Below are positions 1 to 6,944 of a stretch of 16,291 nt of DNA, in pieces; position 1 is the first letter of the stretch; the number at the start of each line of letters is the position of its first letter. This stretch comes from JAPXRI01 sp033813635. GTDB lineage: Bacteria; Bacillota; Clostridia; Oscillospirales; QAMX01. Both the position numbers and the translations under genes were made by a program. The notes beneath the pieces were generated by a model that was not told the DNA's origin, did not search any database, and saw only the letters and a program-made list of their open reading frames with translations. The stretch lies in contig JAPXRI010000045.1 in NCBI GenBank assembly GCA_033813635.1, positions 1 to 16,291 on the forward strand. The letters are read 5' to 3'.

Positions 1-81
1 ATAGATACAAATCCACAGTGCTTGTACTGATTATATCGCAGGTAGCTACTCCTGCCATATAACATTTTGAAGAAAGGAGAA

Positions 82-119
82 ATAATTAAAACCACCCCTT
101 TCGAGATGGTTTTAATTAT
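82..119 (+). repeat. 13-bp perfect inverted repeat (hairpin) between SD and start codon
   Basis: Arms 82-94 (ATAATTAAAACCA) and 107-119 (TGGTTTTAATTAT) are exact reverse complements, separated by a 12-nt loop that contains a UUCG tetraloop closed by two base pairs. The hairpin sits between a strong SD (AAGGAG, 74-79) and the ATG at 130. If folded in the mRNA it leaves about 11-12 unpaired nucleotides between SD and ATG, near a workable spacing. It may be a translational control element or a small inserted palindrome. No long U-tract follows, so it is not a classical terminator. Confidence 0.7.
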
Positions 120-129
120 ACGTGATGCT

Positions 130-285
130 ATGAATCTATTCGACGGTATTCTGATCGCCGTTGTCGCGCTGTGCGCATTCCTCGCCGTCCGCTTCATTGC
201 CAAGCGAAAAAAGGCCGGCAAATGCATCGGCTGCAGCGAATGCGATAAGTGCGGGGGCTGCTGCGTCGGTCCGAAGACCAAATAA
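130..285 (+). CDS. FeoB-associated Cys-rich membrane protein
   Basis: A 51-residue protein beginning MNLFDGIL, with one N-terminal membrane helix (about residues 5-22), a basic patch (AKRKKAGK) and a Cys-rich tail with the spacing C-x2-C-x2-C-x2-C-x2-CC. This is the layout of the small FeoB-associated Cys-rich membrane proteins usually encoded next to the ferrous iron transporter FeoB in Clostridia. The tail could bind iron or another metal, but its role is not established. The frame is open upstream to a TTG at 67. I prefer the ATG at 130 because the family starts with a short MN-x-x-D leader before the helix and the extra 21 residues are atypical. No SD lies just before 130. The only good one (AAGGAG, 74-79) is separated from it by the hairpin at 82-119. 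feoB itself is not in the window and may lie to the left. Confidence 0.75.
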   Translation: MNLFDGILIAVVALCAFLAVRFIAKRKKAGKCIGCSECDKCGGCCVGPKTK

Positions 286-298
286 GACCATAGATCGT

Positions 299-350
299 AA
301 AAAACGCGCCGTAACCGGTCTGCATTCCGGTTTACGGCGCGTTTTTGTTT
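299..350. terminator. Bidirectional intrinsic terminator
   Basis: A GC-rich stem pairs 301-318 (ACGCGCCGTAACCGG core) with 327-346 (CCGGTTTACGGCGCGT core), with one bulged T and an 8-nt loop. It is flanked by A-runs on the left and a T-run (TTTTTGTTTT) on the right, so it can end transcription from both sides. It lies between the plus-strand small gene (stop at 285) and the converging proS (stop at 357). Confidence 0.9.
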
Positions 351-356
351 TGCTTA

Positions 357-2069
357 TCAGCCCTTTAGGGCTTCTATTTTTTCCCTGATAGCCGGAACCG
401 CGGCGCCGAGCGGGACTTTAAGCTTAAAGGATTTGTCTCTCGCGGCGAGCTCGCAGCAGTTTTCGCCGATATTGCGCGGGCTTACGACGACCCTGAGCGG
501 CACGCCCAGCAGGTCCGCGTCGGAAAACATCACGCCGGCGCTGACTGCCCTGTCGTCGTAGATAACCTCGATGCCGCATGCCTCAAGCTCCGTATAGAGC
601 TTATCCGCATACTCCCTGACGGAGGCGTCGTCCGGGCGGACGGCACAGATATGCACCTGCCAGGGCGCGATCGCCATCGGCCAGACCGGCCCGTGCTCGT
701 CATGCCTGGCCTCGCAGACGGAGGCCGCGAGCCTGCCGACGCCGATGCCGTAACACCCCATGACCGGGCACCGCGGCGTACCGTCCCTGTCAAGGTAGCG
801 CATGTTCATCGGCTCGGTGTATTTCGTCCCGAGCTGGAATATGTTCCCGACCTCTATCCCTCTGGAAATCCTGATCGAAGGTTTCCCGCACTTCGGGCAT
901 ACGCCGCCCTCGGCAATTTTCGCGAAGTCGTGAAATGAAACGGCGCTTAAATCCCTTTCCGCGTCGAGGCCCGTATAGTGATACCCGTCAACGTTCCCGC
1001 CGCAGCAGAGGTTGTTCGCGTTCTCCAGCGATTTGTCAAACAGCACGTCAAAATCGCCCTCAAGGCCGTAGGGGCCGATGAAACCGGCGGCAAGGCCGCT
1101 GCCGGCTGTGATATCCGCCGGGCGGATTTCGGAGCGGAGGAAGTTCGAAAGCTTTGTCTCGTTTACCTCGAGGTCTCCGCGGATAAAAAGCACCGCAATG
1201 CGCCCATTCGTCCCCTCCCGGTAGACCACGGCTTTGCAGCTTTTCTCCTTCGGCAGTGACAGAAACGCGCAGACCTCGTCGATGGTATGGCATCCCGGCG
1301 TTTTAACAAGCCTTAACGGTTCGGAAACGGCGTCCCTAGTGCTCTGAACAGCGCTCGCGGCGGCCTCGGTATTCGCGCGGTAATCGCATTCGCTGCAGAG
1401 CGCTATCGAGTCCTCGCCAACCGGAGTTAAAAGCATGAACTCGTGCGAGACGTTCCCGCCCATCATTCCGGAGTCCGACTTGACCGTTACAACCTCCGGG
1501 ATGCCTGCGCGGGTAAAAATCCTCCGATAGGCGTCGATACACCGGTTATAAAATTCTTCGAGATCCTGCTGGGAGGTGTGGAACGAATACGCGTCCTTCA
1601 TTGTGAATTCCCGCACCCGGATAAGACCGCCCCTCGGGCGCGCTTCGTCCCTGAATTTCGTCTGTATCTGGTAAACCATGAACGGGTATTTCGTGTAGCT
1701 CCGGGCGCAGTCGCGCACAAGCTGGACCGCCGCTTCCTCGTGGGTCATTCCGAGAACGAGCGGGTTATCGTTCCTGTCGCTAAAGCGCGCCAGCTCGCTG
1801 CCGACACCCTCGTATCTGCCGGATTCCCGCCAAAGCGATGCCGGCAGCACAACCGGAAAGCACACCTCCTGCCCGCCCAGCGCGTCCATCTCATCGCGTA
1901 TGATGTCCTCGATCTTCCGCATGATCCGCGTCAGCGGTGTGTATGACGAATAGATCCCGCTCGCCACGGCCTTCATATAGCCGCCGCGCAGCATCAGCGC
2001 GTGGCTGTCGATCACACAGTCCGCCGGCTTTTCCTTAAATCTGTCCCCCACAAGCCTATCAAGCTTCAT
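357..2069 (-). CDS. proS: Prolyl-tRNA synthetase, bacterial type with INS editing domain
   Basis: At 570 residues it has the usual length of bacterial-type ProRS. It charges tRNA-Pro with proline in the cytoplasm. Class II signatures are visible: the substrate-binding THEE loop (109-112), motif 2 with Arg140 (FRDEARPRGG) followed by REFTMKDAYSF (153-163), and motif 3 GIGVGR (441-446). Between about 225 and 400 lies the INS (YbaK-like) domain that clears Ala-tRNA-Pro, with Lys279 and the GGNVDGYHY segment (His364) that match the editing site of the E. coli enzyme. The anticodon-binding domain follows (about 465-570; PWQVHICAV). Start ATG at 2069, with a GGGAG SD about 10 nt upstream. It is expressed alone, from a T-box leader, so uncharged tRNA-Pro should induce it. 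Confidence 0.97.
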   Translation of the reverse strand: MKLDRLVGDRFKEKPADCVIDSHALMLRGGYMKAVASGIYSSYTPLTRIMRKIEDIIRDEMDALGGQEVCFPVVLPASLWRESGRYEGVGSELARFSDRNDNPLVLGMTHEEAAVQLVRDCARSYTKYPFMVYQIQTKFRDEARPRGGLIRVREFTMKDAYSFHTSQQDLEEFYNRCIDAYRRIFTRAGIPEVVTVKSDSGMMGGNVSHEFMLLTPVGEDSIALCSECDYRANTEAAASAVQSTRDAVSEPLRLVKTPGCHTIDEVCAFLSLPKEKSCKAVVYREGTNGRIAVLFIRGDLEVNETKLSNFLRSEIRPADITAGSGLAAGFIGPYGLEGDFDVLFDKSLENANNLCCGGNVDGYHYTGLDAERDLSAVSFHDFAKIAEGGVCPKCGKPSIRISRGIEVGNIFQLGTKYTEPMNMRYLDRDGTPRCPVMGCYGIGVGRLAASVCEARHDEHGPVWPMAIAPWQVHICAVRPDDASVREYADKLYTELEACGIEVIYDDRAVSAGVMFSDADLLGVPLRVVVSPRNIGENCCELAARDKSFKLKVPLGAAVPAIREKIEALKG

Positions 2070-2126
2070 TTTCCGTCACTCCCGACAATAATATTATGAA
2101 AACCTCTGCCCTTTGTCCGGATAAGC

Positions 2127-2166
2127 AATAAAAATCGCCCCAGGCCGGGTGAACCGGCTTAGGGCG
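2127..2166 (-). terminator. T-box-controlled intrinsic terminator upstream of proS
   Basis: On the minus strand CGCCC (2162-2166) and GCCGG (2154-2158) pair with CCGGC (2144-2148) and GGGCG (2136-2140). The stem is followed by ATTTTTATT. It sits just downstream of the T-box motif and is mutually exclusive with the antiterminator, which gives tRNA-dependent readthrough into proS. Confidence 0.88.
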
Positions 2167-2409
2167 AACGTTTTGTCCGCGGTGCCACCTAAATTCGGAA
2201 AATATTCCGCGCTTACGGGTACAAAGCTTAATGCCCGATACCCTTTCTCTGTAACGGGAGATCCCGGCGGAATTTACCCTGTGCAACAGGCTCACTCCGC
2301 GGCTCAAAGACGGGTTTCGGCATTTCCCGCTTGAAGGCTCGCACCGGCCGCCTTTTCTCTGTAAGCAGGGACCATGCCTACTACTTCTTATCATCACTTT
2401 TATCCGATA
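2127..2409 (-). ncRNA. T-box riboswitch leader, tRNA-Pro responsive
   Basis: Read on the minus strand, the leader carries the invariant T-box antiterminator motif AGGTGGCACCGCGG (2177-2190), which pairs with the 3' end of uncharged tRNA. Stem I parts are visible upstream: AGTA-type sequence (2375-2385), the AG bulge AGAGAA (2355-2360) and the distal loop GGTGCGA with flank (2336-2345). On the descending side of Stem I, the specifier region contains CCCG (2311-2314), which supplies a proline codon (CCC or CCG) just before the conserved TTTGAGC. It lies directly ahead of proS, so the sensed amino acid and the gene agree. The exact codon register is inferred. Confidence 0.93.
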
Positions 2410-2415
2410 TTTGGA

Positions 2416-2444
2416 ATTATAGCAGGTTGACAGCAATAATTCAA
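2416..2444 (-). promoter_or_regulatory. Sigma-A-type promoter of the proS T-box transcript
   Basis: The -35 box TTGAAT (2439-2444) and a consensus -10 TATAAT (2416-2421) are separated by exactly 17 bp on the minus strand. Transcription should start near 2409, at the 5' end of the T-box leader. Confidence 0.8.
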
Positions 2445-2459
2445 GTCTTTTAGTATAAT
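2427..2459 (+). promoter_or_regulatory. Possible divergent promoter for the YkvI/M15 unit
   Basis: A consensus TTGACA (2427-2432) and a consensus TATAAT (2454-2459) lie on the plus strand upstream of the gene at 2531. Their spacing is 21 bp, longer than optimal, so one of the two boxes may be fortuitous. A second TATAAT (2475-2480) has no clear -35. The region overlaps the proS promoter on the other strand. Confidence 0.3.
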
Positions 2460-2530
2460 TCCCGTGGTTTAATATATAATTTCTCTTCACGCTTCATAGA
2501 TATGAATATCATATCAAAGGCAGAGAATTT

Positions 2531-3595
2531 ATGAAGGAAAAAATCGGGCAGCCGCTCAGCGTTTTTAAAATCGCGGGGACCTATATCGGAACGGTGGTCG
2601 GCGCGGGGTTTGCCTCCGGGCAGGAGATTCTCCAGTTTTTTACCGCGCACGGGCTCTTGGGCCTCGCCGGCATCGCAGTATCGTCGCTCCTGTTTTTTTT
2701 TGTCGGCTATACGATTCTGATACTCGGCAGAAACCTGAAAGCACCATCCCATGTCGCCGTCGTTTTGCATACCAACGGCAGAGCCGTGGGGGTGTTTATC
2801 GACATCATCATCACGATTTTCCTGTTCGGCGGGCTGGCCGCGATGATTTCAGGCGCGGGCGCGATCTTTCGCGAACAGCTATCGCTGTCCCCCATGTCCG
2901 GCATGCTTATCATGGCCGCCGCCTCGGCGCTCACCGTAATCACCGGTACAAAGGGCGTCGTCAGCGCGATAAGCTATGTCGTCCCGTTTCTGTTTTTCTC
3001 CCTTTTGTCCATTGCGGCATACAGTTTTTTTAACAATCCGGTCTCCGGCGCGGAGCTCCGCGCCGCCGAGGCTATGCGCGGCGCCGCGCCAAACTGGCTT
3101 GTGTCGGCGGTCAACTACGCTTCGTACAACACCGTCGTCTCGATTGCGGTGCTCGCGCCGATCGGCGCCGCGGCGGAGAGTAAAAAAAAGCTGCTTGCCG
3201 GCGCCCTCGTCGGCGCCGCCGTGCTGGGAATATGCATGGCCGCGGTGTACTTCTGCATCCTGACAAATATTATTGAGGTCCGCGCGACGGAGATTCCCCT
3301 GCTCGAGATCGCGGGCGGGATATCCGGTCTGATAAAGCTCCCGTTCGCGCTGGTCCTCTTCTGTGAAATCTATACGACCGCCGTTGGCAATCTCTTCGGC
3401 TTTGCGCAGAGGATATACCCCGCCGGGCGCTGGCCCGCGTTTGTCGCTGCGGTATCGGTTTTGGCGCTTGTCGCCGCGCAGTTCGGCTTTTCCAACATGG
3501 TCAAGTACTTCTACCCCGTGATCGGCTACGGCGGGATAGCGTTTTTCATCGGCGTCATCTGCGTCTGGATTCTAAAGCGAAACTCGGTCCGCTGA
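2531..3595 (+). CDS. YkvI-family membrane protein (putative permease)
   Basis: A 354-residue, very hydrophobic protein with about ten predicted membrane helices. The N-terminal helix carries GTYIGTVVGAGFASGQEILQ, a glycine-rich broken helix characteristic of the YkvI family (COG3949), which is related to the LeuT-fold amino-acid transporters. The substrate is not known. The sequence ends in a short basic cytoplasmic tail (LKRNSVR). ATG start, with AAAGG about 10 nt upstream. The next gene follows after 20 nt on the same strand, so the two are probably co-transcribed. Nothing in the sequence tells whether it works in amino-acid transport or has a cell-wall-linked role with its M15 neighbour. 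Confidence 0.85.
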   Translation: MKEKIGQPLSVFKIAGTYIGTVVGAGFASGQEILQFFTAHGLLGLAGIAVSSLLFFFVGYTILILGRNLKAPSHVAVVLHTNGRAVGVFIDIIITIFLFGGLAAMISGAGAIFREQLSLSPMSGMLIMAAASALTVITGTKGVVSAISYVVPFLFFSLLSIAAYSFFNNPVSGAELRAAEAMRGAAPNWLVSAVNYASYNTVVSIAVLAPIGAAAESKKKLLAGALVGAAVLGICMAAVYFCILTNIIEVRATEIPLLEIAGGISGLIKLPFALVLFCEIYTTAVGNLFGFAQRIYPAGRWPAFVAAVSVLALVAAQFGFSNMVKYFYPVIGYGGIAFFIGVICVWILKRNSVR

Positions 3596-3615
3596 TGGTT
3601 TAAGGGGGTGATGAT

Positions 3616-4557
3616 TTGCGCGGTCATGAATATAAACGCCTGTCAATTGCCGCGCTGTTTTTATCCATGGCGGCGGTTGTTGTTTTCCAGGGCATTGAAA
3701 TCAAGCGCCTGAAAAGCGCCACCCTCTCCGATATTGCGGTCGACACCTCGGTTAAGCGGGACCTGCTGGCGCTGATAATCGCATACCCGGATTCGATCGC
3801 AGGCGTCGAGAAAAACGAGGACAAAATCTACGCGGTGATGCGCTCCGGAAAGAAAATCCTCTACGATGACGGAAAACAGAAAACCTACGAGCAAAAGCTC
3901 TACGGCGCGGACCTGCAGGACATGCTTGAGCAGAGCTATCCGCTTGACGATATCGCCTCCGTGCCGGAGGGCAACGCGGACCCCGGCCGGATCAGGGCTT
4001 ACGTTTTTTTCAAGGAGGTATACGGCGGAACCGAGAGCGAGACCAGGCAAAACCTGACCGGCGTCGTGTTCGGCTCATACCGCCTGCAGTTCAACCAGAA
4101 AAATAACGCCGCTGCAAGCCTGAAAGCGGCGTTTGACGATATTTTAAGTTTGATTCGGTCCGACCCCGGCGTATACAACCATATATATCCGCTGAACGGG
4201 ACATACAATTACCGCGTAATCTCCGGCACGAACCTCTTAAGCCCCCACGCTTTCGGAATTGCGATCGACCTGAGAAGCGACAGCCTCGGCTACTGGCGCT
4301 GGGCCACCAGGGAGCAAGCGCAGAGCGTACTGGACGCCTACCCGCGGGAGCTTGTGCGCGTATTTGAGAACCACGGCTTCATCTGGGGCGGGAAATGGGC
4401 GCACTTCGATATCTTTCACTTCGAGTACAGACCCGAGCTTATCGTTAAGGCAAAGTACTCCACCGAAGTAAAGGGCGGAGACCCCTGGCACGCGGGGTTC
4501 CCGGAGGATGAACCGACGAAAGCCTATATCGCGGCAATCGACGCGGCGCTGGGCTAA
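3616..4557 (+). CDS. Membrane-anchored M15-family peptidoglycan peptidase
   Basis: A 313-residue protein with an N-terminal signal anchor (about residues 8-27, no clear cleavage site), a spacer domain of about 150 residues, and a C-terminal M15 (VanY/endolysin-like) peptidase domain. Visible zinc ligands are His211 and Asp218 in SPHAFGIAIDLR (S-x-H-x6-D pattern) and His268 in HFDIFHFE, with Asp265 as the likely catalytic acid. Such enzymes cut D-Ala-D-Ala or L-Ala-D-Glu bonds in cell-wall peptides outside the membrane. The start is TTG at 3616 with an unusually strong SD (AAGGGGGTGA) 4-5 nt upstream. The nearby ATG at 3625 is out of frame. It follows the YkvI-type gene by 20 nt and ends 4 nt before the stop of the converging glycosidase gene. 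Exact bond specificity cannot be read from the sequence. Confidence 0.85.
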   Translation: MRGHEYKRLSIAALFLSMAAVVVFQGIEIKRLKSATLSDIAVDTSVKRDLLALIIAYPDSIAGVEKNEDKIYAVMRSGKKILYDDGKQKTYEQKLYGADLQDMLEQSYPLDDIASVPEGNADPGRIRAYVFFKEVYGGTESETRQNLTGVVFGSYRLQFNQKNNAAASLKAAFDDILSLIRSDPGVYNHIYPLNGTYNYRVISGTNLLSPHAFGIAIDLRSDSLGYWRWATREQAQSVLDAYPRELVRVFENHGFIWGGKWAHFDIFHFEYRPELIVKAKYSTEVKGGDPWHAGFPEDEPTKAYIAAIDAALG

Positions 4558-4561
4558 AGGG

Positions 4562-6049
4562 TCACTTCACCGCAATACTGTCGCAGAACGGCGAGCAGTC
4601 AAGCGGGAGCTCGGCTTTTCCGAGACGGCGTCCGTTGAAAAACACCCCGTCGATCATGATGCGCCGATTTGCGTGCGCCTCGTCCGGTCCGCCGAATTCA
4701 AGTCCGGGTACGCCCAGCCCGTTGTCGGCGAGGACGAAAATATTCTGATACAGAACATCGCTTGTCCGCCCGAGAATATGGTCTTCAGACCAGGGGCCGT
4801 CGTATATCGGGGAGGCGATCAGAGCGGGAACATACGGCTCCTTCGGGACCGGGTACGGCGCGTTCATATCGTGCTGATAGACCGGGGGAAGGGCGTACCG
4901 GCTGTATTCGCACCGGATGTCGCGGAAAACCACATCGTGCACCCACGCGCGGTCGCCGTTTTGAATGTCGAGATAGTAATGGGCGCACCGTATGATGTCG
5001 CAGTTTTCAAACAGGATATTCCGGTATTCGTCTGCGCAGGTCTCGGCGCCAATTTCCAGCGCCCGTCCCCAGTCGCACCAGACGGTGCAGCCGCGCACCG
5101 TAATGTCCTCCATATTGTTTTTGTCCCAGCCCTTGATGCCCTTTAAAACGATACAGTCGTCAAAATCTCTTAAAAAGCAGTTTTCTATCCTGCAGCCGCG
5201 GCAGTTGAAAAGGTCGATACCGTCTGAGTTGTACCGCCACATGCCGATCGTCTTTACCCTGTCGCACCGGCAGCCGGTGCAGCCGGCCATAATCAGCGCG
5301 AAGGTCGCCGAATCCCGGAGCGTGACCCCCTCGACGCTGCTGTCGCTGCAGTTGTATAGACGGACGCACCCGTCCAGAACCGCGTTTTTCCGTAAAAGCT
5401 CGCGCAGCGCTTTTTCGTCGGTCAGGTCGACGCCCTCGAAACTATACGCCAGCAACCCCGTCTCCGAGGTGCGTACCTCCTCGCTGCCGTCCACGACGCC
5501 GTAGCCGACGATGCGGACGTTTGATTTATTGATCGCCGTGAAAGACCCGTAGACAACCGCGCCCGCGTCGATATACGCCGTCTGATTGTCATTAAGTTCC
5601 ACCTTGCCGACGCGGTGGATACCCGGCCCGTAATACAGTACATCCGCGTCGGACCGGTCAACCCCAAAAATAGATATTGGGTCAAAGAAAATGTGCAGCG
5701 CGCGGTGAAAGCCGTCCAGTTCGACGGTGTACTGCCCGGGCTCATTGAGCGTGAATGCGATACGCCGCCCGTTTGTATCCGGGCGGATATTTTTCGAAAG
5801 GGGCCGGACCGTACAGTCCGCAAAGTCCTTCCAGGCCTCCAGTTCGATATATACGGGACCGTCCGCCTCAAATCCGATAAAGGAAGCGATCTCGGTCTGC
5901 TCCTCCGGGCGCTGGCGGCCCGGCCATACGGTGTTGTACGGTATCGCCGAAACCCTCGCGAAGTACGGAACCGTCTTTTCTCCGCATACGGAGACCTTAA
6001 AATCTTCGCAGGTCCTTTCCCCCTCGGGCGGGTGGTGGATTAAAAGCAT
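4562..6049 (-). CDS. GH28-like right-handed beta-helix glycosidase, cytoplasmic
   Basis: A 495-residue protein: an N-terminal beta-rich domain (about 1-135) followed by a parallel beta-helix with repeated N-x-x-I/V and C-x-x-C turns. GH28 (polygalacturonase) signatures are recognisable: NSDGID (about 274-279, for NTDG) and DFDDC (about 295-299). The usual GHG element is replaced by GRALEIGAET and no clear RIK is seen, so substrate specificity may differ from pectin. There is no signal peptide, so it probably acts on imported oligosaccharides. Two in-frame ATGs exist, at 6055 and 6049. The SD AGGAGG (6058-6063) lies only 2 nt from the first and 8 nt from the second, so 6049 is chosen. Monocistronic, with its own promoter. 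Confidence 0.75.
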   Translation of the reverse strand: MLLIHHPPEGERTCEDFKVSVCGEKTVPYFARVSAIPYNTVWPGRQRPEEQTEIASFIGFEADGPVYIELEAWKDFADCTVRPLSKNIRPDTNGRRIAFTLNEPGQYTVELDGFHRALHIFFDPISIFGVDRSDADVLYYGPGIHRVGKVELNDNQTAYIDAGAVVYGSFTAINKSNVRIVGYGVVDGSEEVRTSETGLLAYSFEGVDLTDEKALRELLRKNAVLDGCVRLYNCSDSSVEGVTLRDSATFALIMAGCTGCRCDRVKTIGMWRYNSDGIDLFNCRGCRIENCFLRDFDDCIVLKGIKGWDKNNMEDITVRGCTVWCDWGRALEIGAETCADEYRNILFENCDIIRCAHYYLDIQNGDRAWVHDVVFRDIRCEYSRYALPPVYQHDMNAPYPVPKEPYVPALIASPIYDGPWSEDHILGRTSDVLYQNIFVLADNGLGVPGLEFGGPDEAHANRRIMIDGVFFNGRRLGKAELPLDCSPFCDSIAVK

Positions 6050-6124
6050 ATTCATATCCTCCTCTTCGGCGGCGCGGCCTCCGCCGTTTTTTATATACAG
6101 TACGGTTTACCCCGGCTCCTACTT

Positions 6125-6168
6125 CGCCGCCAAAACATTCGCTCTGATTATACCATGTTTTGCCGGCG
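6125..6168. promoter_or_regulatory. Inverted repeat flanking the -10 box (candidate operator)
   Basis: Arms 6125-6138 (CGCCGCCAAAACAT) and 6155-6168 (ATGTTTTGCCGGCG) are reverse complements at 13 of 14 positions, separated by 16 bp that hold the -10 box. The arm centres are 30 bp apart, about three helical turns. This suggests an operator for a dimeric or tetrameric repressor of the glycosidase gene. An RNA hairpin is less likely because one arm lies upstream of the expected transcription start. Confidence 0.55.
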
Positions 6169-6175
6169 GTTTAAA
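6147..6175 (-). promoter_or_regulatory. Promoter of the GH28-like gene
   Basis: On the minus strand, an extended -10 TGGTATAAT (TATAAT at 6147-6152) lies 17 bp from a weak -35 TTTAAA (6170-6175). It is just downstream of the operon terminator at 6183-6215, so the glycosidase is an independent transcription unit of about 1.6 kb. A GC-rich potential hairpin (GGCGG/CCGCC) precedes the SD in the leader. Confidence 0.7.
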
Positions 6176-6182
6176 TCCTTTA

Positions 6183-6215
6183 AAAAATCCCGCGGCATGA
6201 GCGCGGGATTTTTTT
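6183..6215 (-). terminator. Intrinsic terminator of the kinase operon
   Basis: The stem AATCCCGCG (6186-6194) pairs perfectly with CGCGGGATT (6202-6210) around a 7-nt loop. On the minus strand it is followed by TTTTTTA, immediately after the stop codon of the last operon gene (6216-6218). A T-run on the other strand would let it work in both directions. Confidence 0.9.
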
Positions 6216-6935
6216 TCATATGAAAACGCAGATCGCGGTGAAATTATCGTTGTTCGTCGTCACCCGCGAGAGCAGACGCTTGACCATAAAAGTCATCCAT
6301 TCCTGCGGCGTGGAGGATTTGATAAGGTCGATCTCCATCTCGACCTCGTAGATATACTCCCAGAACCCGTCGGAGCAGAGCAAAAACGCGTCTCCCCGCT
6401 CCAGTGCGATCGGCTCGCAGAGCTTTTTAAGCTTCAAATCGTCCTCGTTGCCGAGAACCTTTAAAAGCTTGTTCCTGTCGTCATGAAAACGGATCTGCAT
6501 CGCTGTGATCTCGCCGAGATCGACGGCGACCTGGGAAACGGAGTGGTCCTTCGACTGCCTGTAAAGACAGCCGTTTTTGAAATAATAGAACCGCGAATCC
6601 CCCACGTTGAAATAGCTTATTTTTTCACCGTCCGAGAACGCCGCGACAACCGTCGTCCGCATAGACCGGTTTTTCCCGTCCCGTTGCTGTTCCCTTCGGA
6701 TCAGCGCGTTCGCGCCGTCCGCGATTTTCAACAGCGTCGGTTCGGTGTAATCCCGTTCCTTCCCGGCGGCCGAGACGATGTATTCCGCGGCGAGCTTGGC
6801 GGCTACCTCTCCGCGCTCGTGCCCGCCGAGCCCGTCCGCGAGAACCCAGACGCCCGAACTGCCATCGGCCGCGTAGAGGGCGTAGTCCTCGTTGTTTTCG
6901 CGCCCTCCCCGGTTGGTATATAAACAGGTGTTCAT
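6216..6935 (-). CDS. PP2C-family protein phosphatase (second of the operon)
   Basis: A compact 239-residue, single-domain, soluble PP2C (PPM) Ser/Thr phosphatase. Metal-binding and catalytic motifs are all present: RENNEDY (Glu16/Asp17), ADGLGGH (Asp34), VGDSRFY (Asp113), LLCSDGFWE (Asp189) and NNDNFT (Asp230). It should reverse phosphorylation by the operon's Ser/Thr kinase in the cytoplasm. It lies 9 nt downstream of the protease-FHA gene, has only a weak SD and is followed directly by the operon terminator. It differs clearly from the other PP2C in this operon: it is shorter, lacks the N-terminal extension, and has HERGE where the other has LSGGK after the ADGxGG motif. The two are therefore not a recent duplication. 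Start ATG at 6935. Confidence 0.93.
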   Translation of the reverse strand: MNTCLYTNRGGRENNEDYALYAADGSSGVWVLADGLGGHERGEVAAKLAAEYIVSAAGKERDYTEPTLLKIADGANALIRREQQRDGKNRSMRTTVVAAFSDGEKISYFNVGDSRFYYFKNGCLYRQSKDHSVSQVAVDLGEITAMQIRFHDDRNKLLKVLGNEDDLKLKKLCEPIALERGDAFLLCSDGFWEYIYEVEMEIDLIKSSTPQEWMTFMVKRLLSRVTTNNDNFTAICVFI

Positions 6936-6944
6936 CGCGCGGGC

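Noticed and set aside
39..56. Short inverted repeat GCAGG...CCTGC near the left edge
   Set aside because: A five-base-pair stem without a T-tract; too weak to call a terminator or operator.
3..62. Frame open from the left window edge to a TAA at 60-62, which could be the end of an upstream gene such as feoB
   Set aside because: Only 19 codons are visible. The hydrophobic tail does not resemble a FeoB C-terminus that I can recognise, so no call is justified.
67..129. TTG start at 67 for the small Cys-rich protein
   Set aside because: It would translate through the SD and the hairpin and add 21 residues not seen in the family; ATG 130 fits better.
2059..2490. 143-codon open frame on the minus strand upstream of proS
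   Set aside because: It runs through the T-box leader and terminator; RNA structure explains the region.
4508..5146. 212-codon plus-strand frame opposite the GH28-like gene
   Set aside because: Antisense shadow of a well-supported beta-helix gene; no motif or SD.
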